This document shows, one piece after another, positions 17,440-25,812 of a stretch of DNA of 64,000 bases (position 1 is the stretch's first letter; each line of letters opens with the position of its first letter). The stretch lies in NCBI RefSeq assembly GCF_023544665.1, contig NZ_JAMJFL010000009.1, positions 62,001 through 126,000 of the forward strand, written 5' to 3'. The DNA comes from Streptomyces sp. YS415 (GTDB lineage Bacteria > Actinomycetota > Actinomycetes > Streptomycetales > Streptomycetaceae). The notes under the pieces were generated by a model that searched no databases, was not told the origin of the DNA, and saw only the letters and a list, made by a program, of their open reading frames with translations. The position numbers were made by a program, and so were the translations under genes.

Positions 17440-17766
17440 CTACCGAATGCGCGCACCGCTCCTGGCGCGTTGGCGCACAGCCGCCCGGCGGACCGGGGCC
17501 GCGCACACCGCCTCGGTGGTCACCGCCCGCCGCCCCTCCTCCGCCGCCTCCAGGATGGTCCGGGCGTACGGCAGCAGCCGCAGCCCCGCCTCGGTGAGCG
17601 CCAGTTGCCGGTGGCTCCGGTCGAACAGCGCCGCCCCGAGGGACTCCTCCAGGTTCTGGATCTGCGCCGTCACCGTGGACTGCGCGTAGTTGAGGTTGCG
17701 CGCCGCCCGGGTGACGCTCAACTCGGCCGCCACCTCACGAAATGCCCGTAGCTGCTGGATCTGCAC
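17440..17766 (-). CDS. short LysR-type DNA-binding domain protein (no effector domain)
   Basis: 108 aa, GTG start at 17766 behind GAGGGG. Residues 1-64 are a normal LysR winged helix (MQIQQLRAFREVAAE ... SVTRAARNLNYAQSTVTAQIQNLE ... LALTEAGLRLLPYA). LysR proteins are usually ~300 aa; here the ligand-binding domain is missing and the tail is Arg/Ala-rich. No continuation is evident downstream in other frames. It may be a truncated pseudogene or a functional HTH-only regulator. It lies next to the receptor gene (48 bp), on the same strand. Confidence 0.6.
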   Translation of the reverse strand: MQIQQLRAFREVAAELSVTRAARNLNYAQSTVTAQIQNLEESLGAALFDRSHRQLALTEAGLRLLPYARTILEAAEEGRRAVTTEAVCAAPVRRAAVRQRARSGARIR

Positions 17767-17814
17767 GTGCCCCTCCCCTCCGGCGGCCCCGCGAAGGGCC
17801 GCCCCGATCCCCTG

Positions 17815-18480
17815 TCAGACGGAGCTGTGAACCGCGTCCCCGCGGGTCAGCCGCTTGCCGCGCTCGGCCGTGATGTCGAGCCGGGCGTACACCTCGGGCC
17901 GGGCCAGCGAGCGGGCCATCAGGTCGTAGAGGACGGCGATCCGCTCCTCCACGTCCGCCCGGTTCGTCATGATCTCCGACAGCAGCTGCACGCCGGTGAA
18001 GGCGCCCACCGCCGCGTCGGACACCGTTGCCACGTCGATGCCCGGCACCAGCTCCCCCAGCTTCTGGGCCTCCCCGAGCAGCCGGGTGCTGACCTCGATC
18101 CAGGCCTGGTACGGCACCCTCCGGTCGATGACGTCATGGCCCTGGTCGACCGCGAGGCGGATGCTGCCCTGGAGCATCCGGTCGAAGGTGAGCCGGTGCG
18201 CCACGAGGAGCGTCACGTCCACCCACTCCTGGACCTTCGGCGCCCCCGGCTCCTGCGGCGGCGCGAAGTACCGGATCTGGGCCGCCACCTGCTCGTCCAG
18301 GACCGCCTGCGCCAGCTCCGCCTTGGAGGTGAAGTGGAAGTAGAAGGCCCCCTTCGTCACCCCGCACCGCTGGTAGACGTCCGAGATCCTCGTGGCGGAG
18401 TAGCCGCACTCCGCGAAGACCTCGCCCGCCGCTTCCAGAATCGCCTGGCGTGTCCTGATGGCTCGATCCTGCTGCGCCAC
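17815..18480 (-). CDS. gamma-butyrolactone receptor-like TetR-family repressor (ArpA/ScbR type)
   Basis: 221 aa from GTG 18480, behind GGAAGGGGG; the longer upstream frame would cover the operator. The N-terminal HTH is RQAILEAAGEVFAECGYSATRISDVYQRCGVTKGAFYFHF, very close to ArpA-family receptors. PYQAWIEVSTRLL (~120-132) carries the conserved tryptophan of the ligand pocket. Divergent pairing with an AfsA homologue and the shared ARE-like site at 18554-18580 identify the pair as a signalling module. Predicted role: repress its own gene, afsA and the AraC-SARP operon until the butyrolactone binds. Confidence 0.88.
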   Translation of the reverse strand: MAQQDRAIRTRQAILEAAGEVFAECGYSATRISDVYQRCGVTKGAFYFHFTSKAELAQAVLDEQVAAQIRYFAPPQEPGAPKVQEWVDVTLLVAHRLTFDRMLQGSIRLAVDQGHDVIDRRVPYQAWIEVSTRLLGEAQKLGELVPGIDVATVSDAAVGAFTGVQLLSEIMTNRADVEERIAVLYDLMARSLARPEVYARLDITAERGKRLTRGDAVHSSV

Positions 18481-18553
18481 TGGGCCCCCTTCCTTCGTCG
18501 TTGTTGATGATGAACACACGCGGTTTCGTATGCGGAACCATCGGCTCTCATTG

Positions 18554-18580
18554 AAAAACATACCCGCATGCGCGTATCTT
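18554..18580. promoter_or_regulatory. ARE-like operator between the receptor and afsA-like genes
   Basis: An 18-bp palindrome with one mismatched pair, ATACCCGCATGCGCGTAT (18560-18577), flanked by AAAAAC and CTT. It shares its core with the site at 15386-15410. It lies 74 bp before the receptor GTG and 60 bp before the afsA-like ATG, so one bound receptor could control both directions. Confidence 0.75.
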
Positions 18581-18639
18581 ACCGGCGGGGTTGGAACCAG
18601 TCACCCGTCATGCACCTTCTCGTTCCAGAAGGAAGAGCA

Positions 18640-19641
18640 ATGACCACCAACATTGGTATTCACAGGGGCCGACACCGCCACGGGGGGATAAGGAAGACGG
18701 TGTTTCCGGCCAGGCCGGCCACACCGCTCAGGCCGTGCATCCCGCCGTCCGCGGCATCGGTCGACACCAGGCTCGTGCATCGCACGCACCGCAAGGACGT
18801 GCTGCCGACCGGCATCACCAAGCACGACGACCGTCACTACACCGTCTTCACACAATGGCCCGCTGACCACCGCCGCTTCACCGACCAGGAGGGCAACTTC
18901 CTGCCGTCACTGGTCATCGAGAGCGTCCGTCAGGCCGTCATCCTGGTCGCGCACGACGGCCTCGGCGTACCGCTCGGGCACCAGTTCCTGGTGTCGTCCG
19001 CCCACCACCGCGTGGACCCGAGCCGGCTGCTCGCACCGGGCGCGCCGGCCCGGCTCGAACTCGACGTCTCCATCCACGACCTCAAGCACCGCCGGGGCGT
19101 CCCGTCGTCACTGCAGGCCCGGGTGGTCATCCGGGCGGACGGCGAGATCATCGGCACCGGCGGCGGCGACTGCTCCGTCATGACCTCCGAGGTCTACCGC
19201 CGGCTCCGCCGCGGCCGTACCGACACCGCCTGGACCGCGGCGATCGCCGCCCCGCTGCCCGCACCCGTGCCCGCCCGGTCCGTGGGCCGCACCCACGACT
19301 GCGACGTGGCCCTGGCCCCCGGGGACACCCCCGGCCACTGGCTGCTGCGGGCCGATGTGACGAACGAGTTGATGTTCGACCACCCGAACGACCACATGCC
19401 CGCGATGGTCCTCCTCGACGCCGCCCAGCAGGCCGCGCACGCCGTCCTCGGCGAGCGCCCCTTCCGGCCGTCGTCCTGCGAGGTCCTCTGCACCCGCTAC
19501 GTCGAGTTCGACTCGCCCTGTTCCGTCCGTACCGACCTCCGGGACGACGGCACCGGCGGGTACGTCCTGTCCGTGACCGGACAGCAGAACGGCGAGCAGG
19601 TCTTCGAGATCCTGTTCCGCGAACTGCCCTCCGCACGCTGA
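18640..19641 (+). CDS. AfsA-family gamma-butyrolactone biosynthesis protein
   Basis: 333 aa from ATG 18640 with GGAAG upstream. Two A-factor biosynthesis hotdog repeats are visible: VHRTHRKDVLPTGITKHDD ... RFTDQEGNFLPSLVIESVRQ (~40-100) and CDVALAPGD ... LMFDHPNDHMPAMVLLDAAQQAA (~215-270). AfsA couples a beta-ketoacyl-ACP with dihydroxyacetone phosphate to start autoregulator synthesis. The SDR at 20229-20993 could be the later reductase, as in other butyrolactone loci. The FabF-like gene at 22463 might supply acyl precursor, but that is speculation. Confidence 0.9.
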   Translation: MTTNIGIHRGRHRHGGIRKTVFPARPATPLRPCIPPSAASVDTRLVHRTHRKDVLPTGITKHDDRHYTVFTQWPADHRRFTDQEGNFLPSLVIESVRQAVILVAHDGLGVPLGHQFLVSSAHHRVDPSRLLAPGAPARLELDVSIHDLKHRRGVPSSLQARVVIRADGEIIGTGGGDCSVMTSEVYRRLRRGRTDTAWTAAIAAPLPAPVPARSVGRTHDCDVALAPGDTPGHWLLRADVTNELMFDHPNDHMPAMVLLDAAQQAAHAVLGERPFRPSSCEVLCTRYVEFDSPCSVRTDLRDDGTGGYVLSVTGQQNGEQVFEILFRELPSAR

Positions 19642-19644
19642 GCC

Positions 19645-19674
19645 CCCGCGGCCCGGTCCCGCCCCTTCCGCGGG
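19645..19674 (+). terminator. terminator after the afsA-like gene
   Basis: CCCGCGG and CCGCGGG form a 7-bp stem with a 16-nt GC-rich loop, starting 4 bp after the stop codon. Moderate support; no T-run. Confidence 0.45.
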
Positions 19675-20228
19675 ATCTAGTACGCGCAGAACCGGCACCT
19701 CCTCCCGGACACCGCCGGATGCCCACCGGCCGCACGGCTCACCTCCGGGCACCGCCCGTGCGACGCTCCGCCGACGACGCCCAGGCGCTCGCGCCGCCCC
19801 AGCCGCACATCCGCACCCCGGCATGTGTGGCCTCCGCGGCCCTCGCGTGCCGGGTCCTCCCCGGCGTGGCCTCGCCGGCATCCGCCCATTCACCCCACCG
19901 CCCTTCACCCTCGACCCTCGGTCAACCGACCCGGCCCACCACCCACGGGCCGTGACTCACCCGCCCGAACCCGTGAACCGCCGTTGTGCACGGCGTCCCG
20001 GGAAAGGCGGGGCCCCGGCACCGCCGGGCACCGCACCTCGTTCCGCCTCAGTTCAGGAGCCCGTCTCCCATGACCCGCACCATCGGAGCCCGCACGGCAC
20101 GACCTGCCCCCGCGGCCCCTCCATCCCTCCCCCCGCACCGCCCACCCACGGGCCACCGCCGCTCGGCAGCACCCTCCGGACCGCACCGCCGGCCCACCGG
20201 CCACCGCCGCTCGGCGCCCCCCTGCTCC
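19675..20228. other. 554 bp without a recognisable gene
   Basis: Open frames here are Pro/Arg/His-rich and look like GC-rich noise. A near-duplicate of GGCCACCGCCGCTCGGC occurs twice (around 20151 and 20194). No RNA gene was recognised. The region separates convergent afsA-like (+) and SDR (-) genes. Confidence 0.5.
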
Positions 20229-20993
20229 TCACCGCACCGTCCAGCCGCCGTCCACCGGCACCGTCGCGCCGACCACGAACGAGGCCCGGTCGCTGCTCAG
20301 CCAGGCCGCCGCCTCGGCGATCTCCTCCGGCGCCGCGATCCGCGGCAGCAGCGCCGCCCGCGCCAGTTCGTCCGCCACACCGGGAACCTTCGCCATCCAC
20401 GCGTCCGTCATTTCGCTGTGGGTCGCCCCGGGCACAAGGGCATTGACCCGAATTCCGCTCGCCGCATATTCGGCCGCGACCGCCTTCGTCAATCCGATGA
20501 CCGCATGCTTCGCGGCGATATAGGGAGCGGCCACCGGAGTCGCCACCAGACCTGCCGTACTGCTCGTGTTCACAATGGCGCCACCCCGGCCGAGCATCGC
20601 TGTGATTTCATGGCGAAGGCAGTTCCAGATGCCACGGACATTGGTGTCCATGAGGGTGTCGTAGACCTCGTCGCTCATCAGGTGCATGGGCGTGCCCTCG
20701 GCCGCGACCCCGGCGTTGTTGAACGCCACGTCGAGCTTCCCGAATCTCCCCACGGCCTGCGCCACACCCGCCGCCACCTGCTCGTTCCTCGATACGTCGA
20801 CGACGACGTACTGAGCCTCGTACCCCTCGGCGCACAGCTCGCCGACGAGCGCGGCGAGCCGTTCCGGCCGACGGGCGGCCAGCGTGACCGACGCGCCCTC
20901 CCGGCAGAAGACCCGGGCCGCCGCCGCCCCGATCCCACTGCTGGCGCCCGTGATGAACGCGTGCTTTCCCTCAAGAAGTCCGCCGTTCGGCAT
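20229..20993 (-). CDS. short-chain dehydrogenase/reductase
   Basis: 254 aa classical SDR. Cofactor motif TGASSGIG (~15-22), NNAG (~90), catalytic Ser in NTSSTAG (~140) and YIAAK (~155-159), and C-terminal DGGWTVR. It reduces or oxidises a carbonyl/alcohol with NAD(P)H. In butyrolactone loci (for example barS1 of the virginiae butanolide system) an SDR sets the C-6 hydroxyl, so a role in autoregulator tailoring is plausible; tailoring of the main product is the alternative. Confidence 0.85.
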   Translation of the reverse strand: MPNGGLLEGKHAFITGASSGIGAAAARVFCREGASVTLAARRPERLAALVGELCAEGYEAQYVVVDVSRNEQVAAGVAQAVGRFGKLDVAFNNAGVAAEGTPMHLMSDEVYDTLMDTNVRGIWNCLRHEITAMLGRGGAIVNTSSTAGLVATPVAAPYIAAKHAVIGLTKAVAAEYAASGIRVNALVPGATHSEMTDAWMAKVPGVADELARAALLPRIAAPEEIAEAAAWLSSDRASFVVGATVPVDGGWTVR

Positions 20994-21169
20994 GCCCTCA
21001 CATCACCCGTCTGCTGAGTCCCCGATTCGTGCCGTACGCGATTCCGGCTCGAATTCCTGCACGCACCTTTTACCCCTGCGGCGACCCCACGTGCCGCTTT
21101 CTCCCCCCTCCGTGCCGCACTGCCTGCCCTGATTCCCTTTACCGAGACGAGATCGGAAAGAAATTTCAC

Positions 21170-22156
21170 ATGGCACCCACGCGACGGATACTGATCACCG
21201 GTGGCACCGGCTTCGTGGGCTCCCACGTCACCGGCCTGCTCTCCGCCGGCCCTGCCGCGCTGGACTCCCCGCAGCTGCGCCTACTCGTCCACCACCGCCC
21301 CCCGGCCCTCGACGACACCGGCCGGGTGGAGGTGCGCCACGGCTCGCTCCGCGACCCGCGCTCGCTGCGTGGTGTCTGCGACGGCGTGGACACCGTGCTC
21401 CATCTGGCCTCGCTGATCGGCGGCAGCCCCGCGGACTGCGCCGCGGTCAACGACGCGGGCACCGAGGCCCTGCTCGCGGAGGCGGCCCGTGCCGGGGTCG
21501 AGCGGATCGTCCAGCTGGGCACCACGGCCGTCTACCGGGACGAGCCGCACACCGGCGCCAGGGAGGGCGAGCCGGAGCTCGGCCCGTCCTCGCCGACCAG
21601 CGTCAGCAGACTGGCCGGGGAACAGCGGGTCCTCGCGGCCGGCGGCCTGGTCCTGCGCCCGCATCTGGTGTACGGCCCCGGAGACGTCTGGGTGGTCCCG
21701 GCGCTGGTGGACTTCCTCACCGCCTTCCCCCACTGGATCGACGGCGGACGTGCCCGCACGTCCGTGATCGGAGTGCACGATCTGGCCCGGGTCGTGGCCG
21801 CGCTGGCCCTGCGGCCCGAGCTGCCGCGCGGTGCGGTCCTGCACGCGGCCCGGCCGGAGCCGGTCCGGGTGCGGGACCTGGTCGAGGCGGTCTGCCGCGA
21901 GCTGCGGCTGCCGCCGCCCGAGGGCGAGGTGTCCCGTGCCCGGGCGGCCGCGCTGACCGGCGCCGACCGGGACAGCCTGGTCCGGCGGCGTCTGTCGTTG
22001 CTCGCGGTCGACCACTGGTACGACAGCTCCCGTCTGTGGCAGTTGCTCGACATGGCGCCCACGAGCGACTTCGCCCGTGACTTCGCCGTCGGTGCCACCT
22101 GGTACCGGTCGCTCCTGGCCCGCCGTACGGAGGGCGAGTTGTTCACCACGAGGTGA
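21170..22156 (+). CDS. NAD-dependent epimerase/dehydratase-like protein
   Basis: 328 aa from ATG 21170 with GGAAAG upstream. Extended-SDR Rossmann motif TGGTGFVGSH (~10-19), HLASLIGG (~80) and LRPHLVYGPGD (~165) are visible. The catalytic YxxxK is replaced near SPTSVSRLAGE, where no tyrosine is seen, so the usual epimerase chemistry may be lost. The function may be a reductase or an atypical family member. It stands alone on the plus strand between the SDR gene (divergent) and the ketosynthase. Confidence 0.75.
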   Translation: MAPTRRILITGGTGFVGSHVTGLLSAGPAALDSPQLRLLVHHRPPALDDTGRVEVRHGSLRDPRSLRGVCDGVDTVLHLASLIGGSPADCAAVNDAGTEALLAEAARAGVERIVQLGTTAVYRDEPHTGAREGEPELGPSSPTSVSRLAGEQRVLAAGGLVLRPHLVYGPGDVWVVPALVDFLTAFPHWIDGGRARTSVIGVHDLARVVAALALRPELPRGAVLHAARPEPVRVRDLVEAVCRELRLPPPEGEVSRARAAALTGADRDSLVRRRLSLLAVDHWYDSSRLWQLLDMAPTSDFARDFAVGATWYRSLLARRTEGELFTTR

Positions 22157-22462
22157 CGACCGGAACCGGCACACGGCCGCGAACCCCACCGGACTGTCCC
22201 CGGTCCGGTGGGGGCGCCGCTGCACCGAGGTCACGCTAGGCCGCCGGCCCGCGGTCCTCTCGCCGGGCCGCGCACGCGCTGTGGCACATCCGCGCACGAG
22301 GACCGGGGTGCCGGAACGCCGGGCCGGCGGGTCCGTACCGGGTGCCACGTTCACGCAGGATCTCTGGCCCGTTCGCGTCCGGCGGGCCCGTCCGGCCGTC
22401 CGCCGGGCGATGGTGTCAGGACGTATCGACGACATGGCCCGCCGGATCCGAGGAGAGTTCAG
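22157..22462. other. 306-bp gap before the ketosynthase
   Basis: No gene is supported here. The ketosynthase frame can be extended upstream through this stretch, but the added residues are Arg/Pro/Gly-rich and do not match the family. GAGGAGAGTTCAG directly before ATG 22463 fixes the start. Confidence 0.5.
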
Positions 22463-23683
22463 ATGGCCCCGCACGGTGACGACGTACTGGTGACGGGTGT
22501 CGGTGCGCTGACACCGCTCGGCGCGAACGCCGCCGCGTCCTGGGAGGGCCTGCTGGCCGGGCGTTCCGGCATCCGCGACCTCGGCCCGGACTGGCCCGAG
22601 GACCTGCCGGTGCGCATCGCCGGCACCGTGGAGAGCGATCTCACCGAGGCGATCGGCCGGGCGCAGGCCCGCAAGCTGGACCGCGGCGAGCAACTGGCCG
22701 TGGTCGCCGCCCGCGAGGCCTGGCAGGACGCGGGGGCGCCGCCGGTCGAGCCGGAGCGTCTCGCGGTCGTCGTCGGCACCGGCATCGGCGGCATCCTCAG
22801 CTCGCTGGGCCAGGACGACCTCTACGAGAGCTCGGGCATCCGGCGGCTGTCACCGTTCGCGGTGCCGATGCTGATGCCCAACGGCCCGGCCGCCTGGGTC
22901 TCCATGGAACTCGGCGCCCGGGCCGGCGCCCGCGCCCCCGTCAGCGCCTGCGCCTCCGGCGCGGAGTCCCTCGCGCTGGGTCTCGACCTGATCCGGGCGG
23001 GCCGCGCCGATGTCGTCGTCGCGGGCGGCACCGAGGCCACCCTGCACCCGTTCATGATCGCGGCCTTCGCCCAGATGAAGGCGCTGTCCGTGCACGGCGG
23101 CGACCCGGCGGCGGTGTCCCGCCCCTTCGACGCGGCCCGCTCCGGGTTCGTGATCGCCGAGGGCGCCGCCCTGGTCGTCCTGGAGCGCGCGGAGTTCGCC
23201 CGGGCGCGCGGGGCCCGCGTCTACGGCGCGCTCGCGGGCGCGGCCGTGCAGTCCAGCGCCCAGCACATCACCGCCTCCGACGCGGAGGGGCAGATCCAGG
23301 CGATGCGCACGGCGCTGGCCGACGCGGGCGTCGAGGCGCGGGACATCGGGCACGTCCACGCGCACGCCACCTCCACCCCGAGCGGTGACCTCGCGGAGGC
23401 CGAGGCGCTGCACAAGGTGATCGGCGACGGGGCGGCGGTCACCGCCACCAAGTCCATGACCGGGCACATGCTGGGCGCCTCGGGTGCGTTCGGCGCCCTG
23501 TCCACGCTGCTGTCCCTGCACCACGGGGTGGTCCCGGCGGTCCGCAACCTCGACGAGCAGGACCCGGAGATCCGGCTCGACGTGGTCCGCGGCGGGAACC
23601 GCACCGGCTCCTGGGACGCGGCCCTGGCCAACTCCTTCGGCTTCGGCGGCCACAACGTCAGCCTGGTCATGAAGCGCGCCTGA
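22463..23683 (+). CDS. FabF-like beta-ketoacyl-ACP synthase
   Basis: 406 aa, KAS II family. Begins VLVTGVGALTPLG; catalytic Cys in SACASGAES (~residue 160), His in HAHATSTPSGD (~300) and second His in KSMTGHMLGASGAFG (~335), ending NSFGFGGHNVSL. The Cys-His-His triad is complete. It condenses malonyl-ACP with an acyl-ACP. It could be a spare fatty-acid enzyme, a supplier of acyl precursor for the AfsA-like protein, or an extender for the discrete carrier proteins of the cluster. No chain-length factor, acyltransferase or malonyl-specific partner lies beside it. Confidence 0.88.
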   Translation: MAPHGDDVLVTGVGALTPLGANAAASWEGLLAGRSGIRDLGPDWPEDLPVRIAGTVESDLTEAIGRAQARKLDRGEQLAVVAAREAWQDAGAPPVEPERLAVVVGTGIGGILSSLGQDDLYESSGIRRLSPFAVPMLMPNGPAAWVSMELGARAGARAPVSACASGAESLALGLDLIRAGRADVVVAGGTEATLHPFMIAAFAQMKALSVHGGDPAAVSRPFDAARSGFVIAEGAALVVLERAEFARARGARVYGALAGAAVQSSAQHITASDAEGQIQAMRTALADAGVEARDIGHVHAHATSTPSGDLAEAEALHKVIGDGAAVTATKSMTGHMLGASGAFGALSTLLSLHHGVVPAVRNLDEQDPEIRLDVVRGGNRTGSWDAALANSFGFGGHNVSLVMKRA

Positions 23684-23731
23684 GAGCTTCCTCACAGGCG
23701 GCACGCGCCTGACCGTCACCGGACAACAAGA

Positions 23732-23760
23732 AAGAGCGGCATCTGATCGATGCCGCTCTT
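23732..23760. terminator. bidirectional terminator between ketosynthase and tRNA-Leu
   Basis: A perfect 11-bp inverted repeat AAGAGCGGCAT / ATGCCGCTCTT with a 7-nt loop. It sits between the plus-strand ketosynthase stop and the minus-strand tRNA 3' end, so it can end both transcripts. Confidence 0.85.
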
Positions 23761-23764
23761 CCCG

Positions 23765-23851
23765 TGGTGCGCGAGGGGGGAGTTGAACCCCCACGCCCTT
23801 GCGGGCACTGGAACCTGAATCCAGCGCGTCTGCCTATTCCGCCACCCGCGC
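23765..23851 (-). tRNA. tRNA-Leu (CAG)
   Basis: Acceptor stem GCGCGGG pairs with CTCGCGC (one G-U). The anticodon loop TTCAGGT gives anticodon CAG. A long variable arm (TGCCCGCAAGGGCG) identifies a class II tRNA. T-loop GGTTCAACTCC is normal, and CCA is encoded in the genome (23765-23767). Confidence 0.95.
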
Positions 23852-24297
23852 ATTGGGTGTGTCCTCAGGCCCTGTCCCTTGCGGTTCCGCGCCTTCCGAC
23901 ATCGAGAACATTAGCACGCTGGACCGGGTGGGTTCACATCCCTATCGGCGGGGCAGCAGCCCCCCAGACCGGCCCTCACGCGTCTCGGGCCGTCTCCGTT
24001 CACGTATCAACCTCGTACCGGTCCGGCCGGTCTGCCCCGCACCCGGGCCGGGTCCACAGTCAGGTGCGGGACACTGGTCTTCGGCCGCCTCTACGATCCT
24101 TGCCAGGAGTACGCCCGAGAAGAGTTCGAAGGCGAGCTCCACAGGGAACTTCGTCAGGCGTCGACACCCGTCGACCGGGCCGACAGGGGGAACCAGCCGA
24201 TTCACCGGCGCGTGGATACGATCAGTAAGCAGTACCAGGTAAGGCAGTACCCGCAGGGCGGGACGCAGGACACAAGCAGCTACGGAGGAGGTGCCCC
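23852..24297. other. 446-bp promoter region of fhaA
   Basis: No gene is supported. The region leads into GGAGGAGGTGCCCC before the fhaA ATG and should hold the promoter of the fhaA-pbpA block and, on the other strand, of tRNA-Leu. Individual promoter elements could not be assigned with confidence. Confidence 0.5.
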
Positions 24298-25158
24298 ATG
24301 GGAGTCCTGAAGAAGTTCGAGCAGCGTCTCGAAGGTCTGGTCAACGGCACGTTCGCCAAGGTGTTCAAGTCCGAGGTCCAGCCCGTGGAGATCGCGGGAG
24401 CCCTGCAGCGCGAGTGCGACAACAACGCGACCATCTGGAACCGCGACCGCACGGTCGTCCCCAATGACTTCATCGTGGAGCTCAGCGCACCGGACTTCGA
24501 GCGCCTGAGCCCCTACTCCGGGCAGCTCGGCGACGAGCTCGCCGGCATGGTCCGCGACTACGCCAAGCAGCAGCGCTACAGCTTCATGGGCCCCATCAAG
24601 GTCCACCTGGAGAAGGCCGACGACCTCGACACCGGCCTGTACCGCGTGCGCAGCAGAACCCTGGCCGGCTCCACCGACCAGCAGGGCGGCCCGCCCGCCC
24701 CCGCCCCGGCCGGACGCCCCGGCGGCTACGGTTACCCGCCCGCCGCCGCTCCGGCCGCACCCGCGGGAGCCCCGCCGATGCCGAGCGCGCCGCCCCCCGG
24801 CGGCGCCCGCCCCGGCGGCTACGGCTACCCGCAGCCCGCGGGCGGCCCGCGCCCCGCGACGCCCGCGGCCGCCGGCCGCACCCGCTACTGGATCGAGATC
24901 AACGGCACCCGCCATCAGATCTCCCGCGCGACGCTCGTGCTGGGTCGCAGCACCGAGGCCGACGTGCGGATCGACGACCCCGGCGTCTCCCGCCGGCACT
25001 GTGAGATCCGGACCGGAACGCCCTCGACGATCCAGGATCTCGGGTCCACCAACGGCATCGTGGTGGACGGACAGCACACCACCCGCGCTACGCTCCGCGA
25101 CGGCTCGCGGATCGTCGTGGGCAACACCACCATTCTCTATAGGCAAGCCGAAGGGTGA
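24298..25158 (+). CDS. fhaA: FhaA-like DUF3662 and FHA domain protein
   Basis: 286 aa. Residues 1-110 are the DUF3662 domain (MGVLKKFEQRLEGLVNGTFAKVFKSEV). A Pro/Gly/Ala-rich linker (~120-195, with repeated PGGYGYP) leads to the C-terminal FHA domain (~200-286: LVLGRSTEADVRIDD, VSRRHCEI, DLGSTNGIVVDG), whose Arg and Ser bind phosphothreonine. It is the first gene of the conserved fhaA-fhaB-pstP-rodA-pbpA-pknB block. In actinobacteria FhaA links PknB phosphorylation to polar wall synthesis. The strong GGAGGAGG site supports the chosen ATG. Confidence 0.95.
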   Translation: MGVLKKFEQRLEGLVNGTFAKVFKSEVQPVEIAGALQRECDNNATIWNRDRTVVPNDFIVELSAPDFERLSPYSGQLGDELAGMVRDYAKQQRYSFMGPIKVHLEKADDLDTGLYRVRSRTLAGSTDQQGGPPAPAPAGRPGGYGYPPAAAPAAPAGAPPMPSAPPPGGARPGGYGYPQPAGGPRPATPAAAGRTRYWIEINGTRHQISRATLVLGRSTEADVRIDDPGVSRRHCEIRTGTPSTIQDLGSTNGIVVDGQHTTRATLRDGSRIVVGNTTILYRQAEG

Positions 25159-25168
25159 AGCGGGGGCA

Positions 25169-25684
25169 ATGTCAGAGCTGACCCTCACGGTCATGCGGCT
25201 GGGTTTCCTGGCCGTCCTGTGGCTGTTCGTGATCGTGGCCGTGCAGGTCATCCGCAGCGACCTGTTCGGTACGCGTGTCACCCAGCGCGGGTCGCGCCGG
25301 GAGGCCGGACGCCAGCAGCAGCAGGCGCGCCAGGCGGCGCCACCGCAGCAGCGCCAGCAGACGGGCGGCGGTGGCCGTCAGCGCCGTAACGCCCCGACCA
25401 AACTCGTGGTGTCCGAGGGCACCCTCACCGGCACCACGGTCGCGCTCCAGGGCCAGACCATCACGCTGGGCCGGGCGCACGACAGCACGATCGTGCTGGA
25501 CGACGACTACGCCTCGAGCCGGCATGCCAGGATCTACCCGGACCGCGACGGCAACTGGATCGTCGAGGACCTGGGCTCCACCAATGGCACGTACCTCGAC
25601 CGATCGCGGCTGACGACCCCGACCCCGATTCCGCTGGGCGCGCCGATCCGCATCGGCAAGACCGTCATCGAGCTGCGGAAGTAG
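25169..25684 (+). CDS. fhaB: FhaB-like membrane-anchored FHA protein
   Basis: 171 aa from ATG 25169, 10 bp after fhaA. One N-terminal transmembrane helix (LGFLAVLWLFVIVAVQVI), a Gln/Arg-rich linker (~40-75) and a C-terminal FHA domain (ITLGRAHDSTIVLDD, SSRHARIY, DLGSTNGTYLD). FhaB/FipA homologues are PknB substrates that act in wall synthesis and division. The FHA arginine and serine are intact. Confidence 0.95.
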   Translation: MSELTLTVMRLGFLAVLWLFVIVAVQVIRSDLFGTRVTQRGSRREAGRQQQQARQAAPPQQRQQTGGGGRQRRNAPTKLVVSEGTLTGTTVALQGQTITLGRAHDSTIVLDDDYASSRHARIYPDRDGNWIVEDLGSTNGTYLDRSRLTTPTPIPLGAPIRIGKTVIELRK

Positions 25685-25812
25685 TGCTGCATCATGAATA
25701 GGCGCGAGCGGAGCGAGCACGCAGCGGAGGCCCCCACGACGGGCCCCGGCGCGCTCCCGACCGGAGGGTGGGCACCGTGCGGATGTACCCGGAGCCGACG
25801 GGCGAGGTGCGC

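Noticed and set aside
19823..20446. A plus-strand frame in the gap after the afsA-like gene
   Set aside because: Pro/Arg/His-rich, no start signal, runs into the SDR gene antisense; a by-product of GC content.
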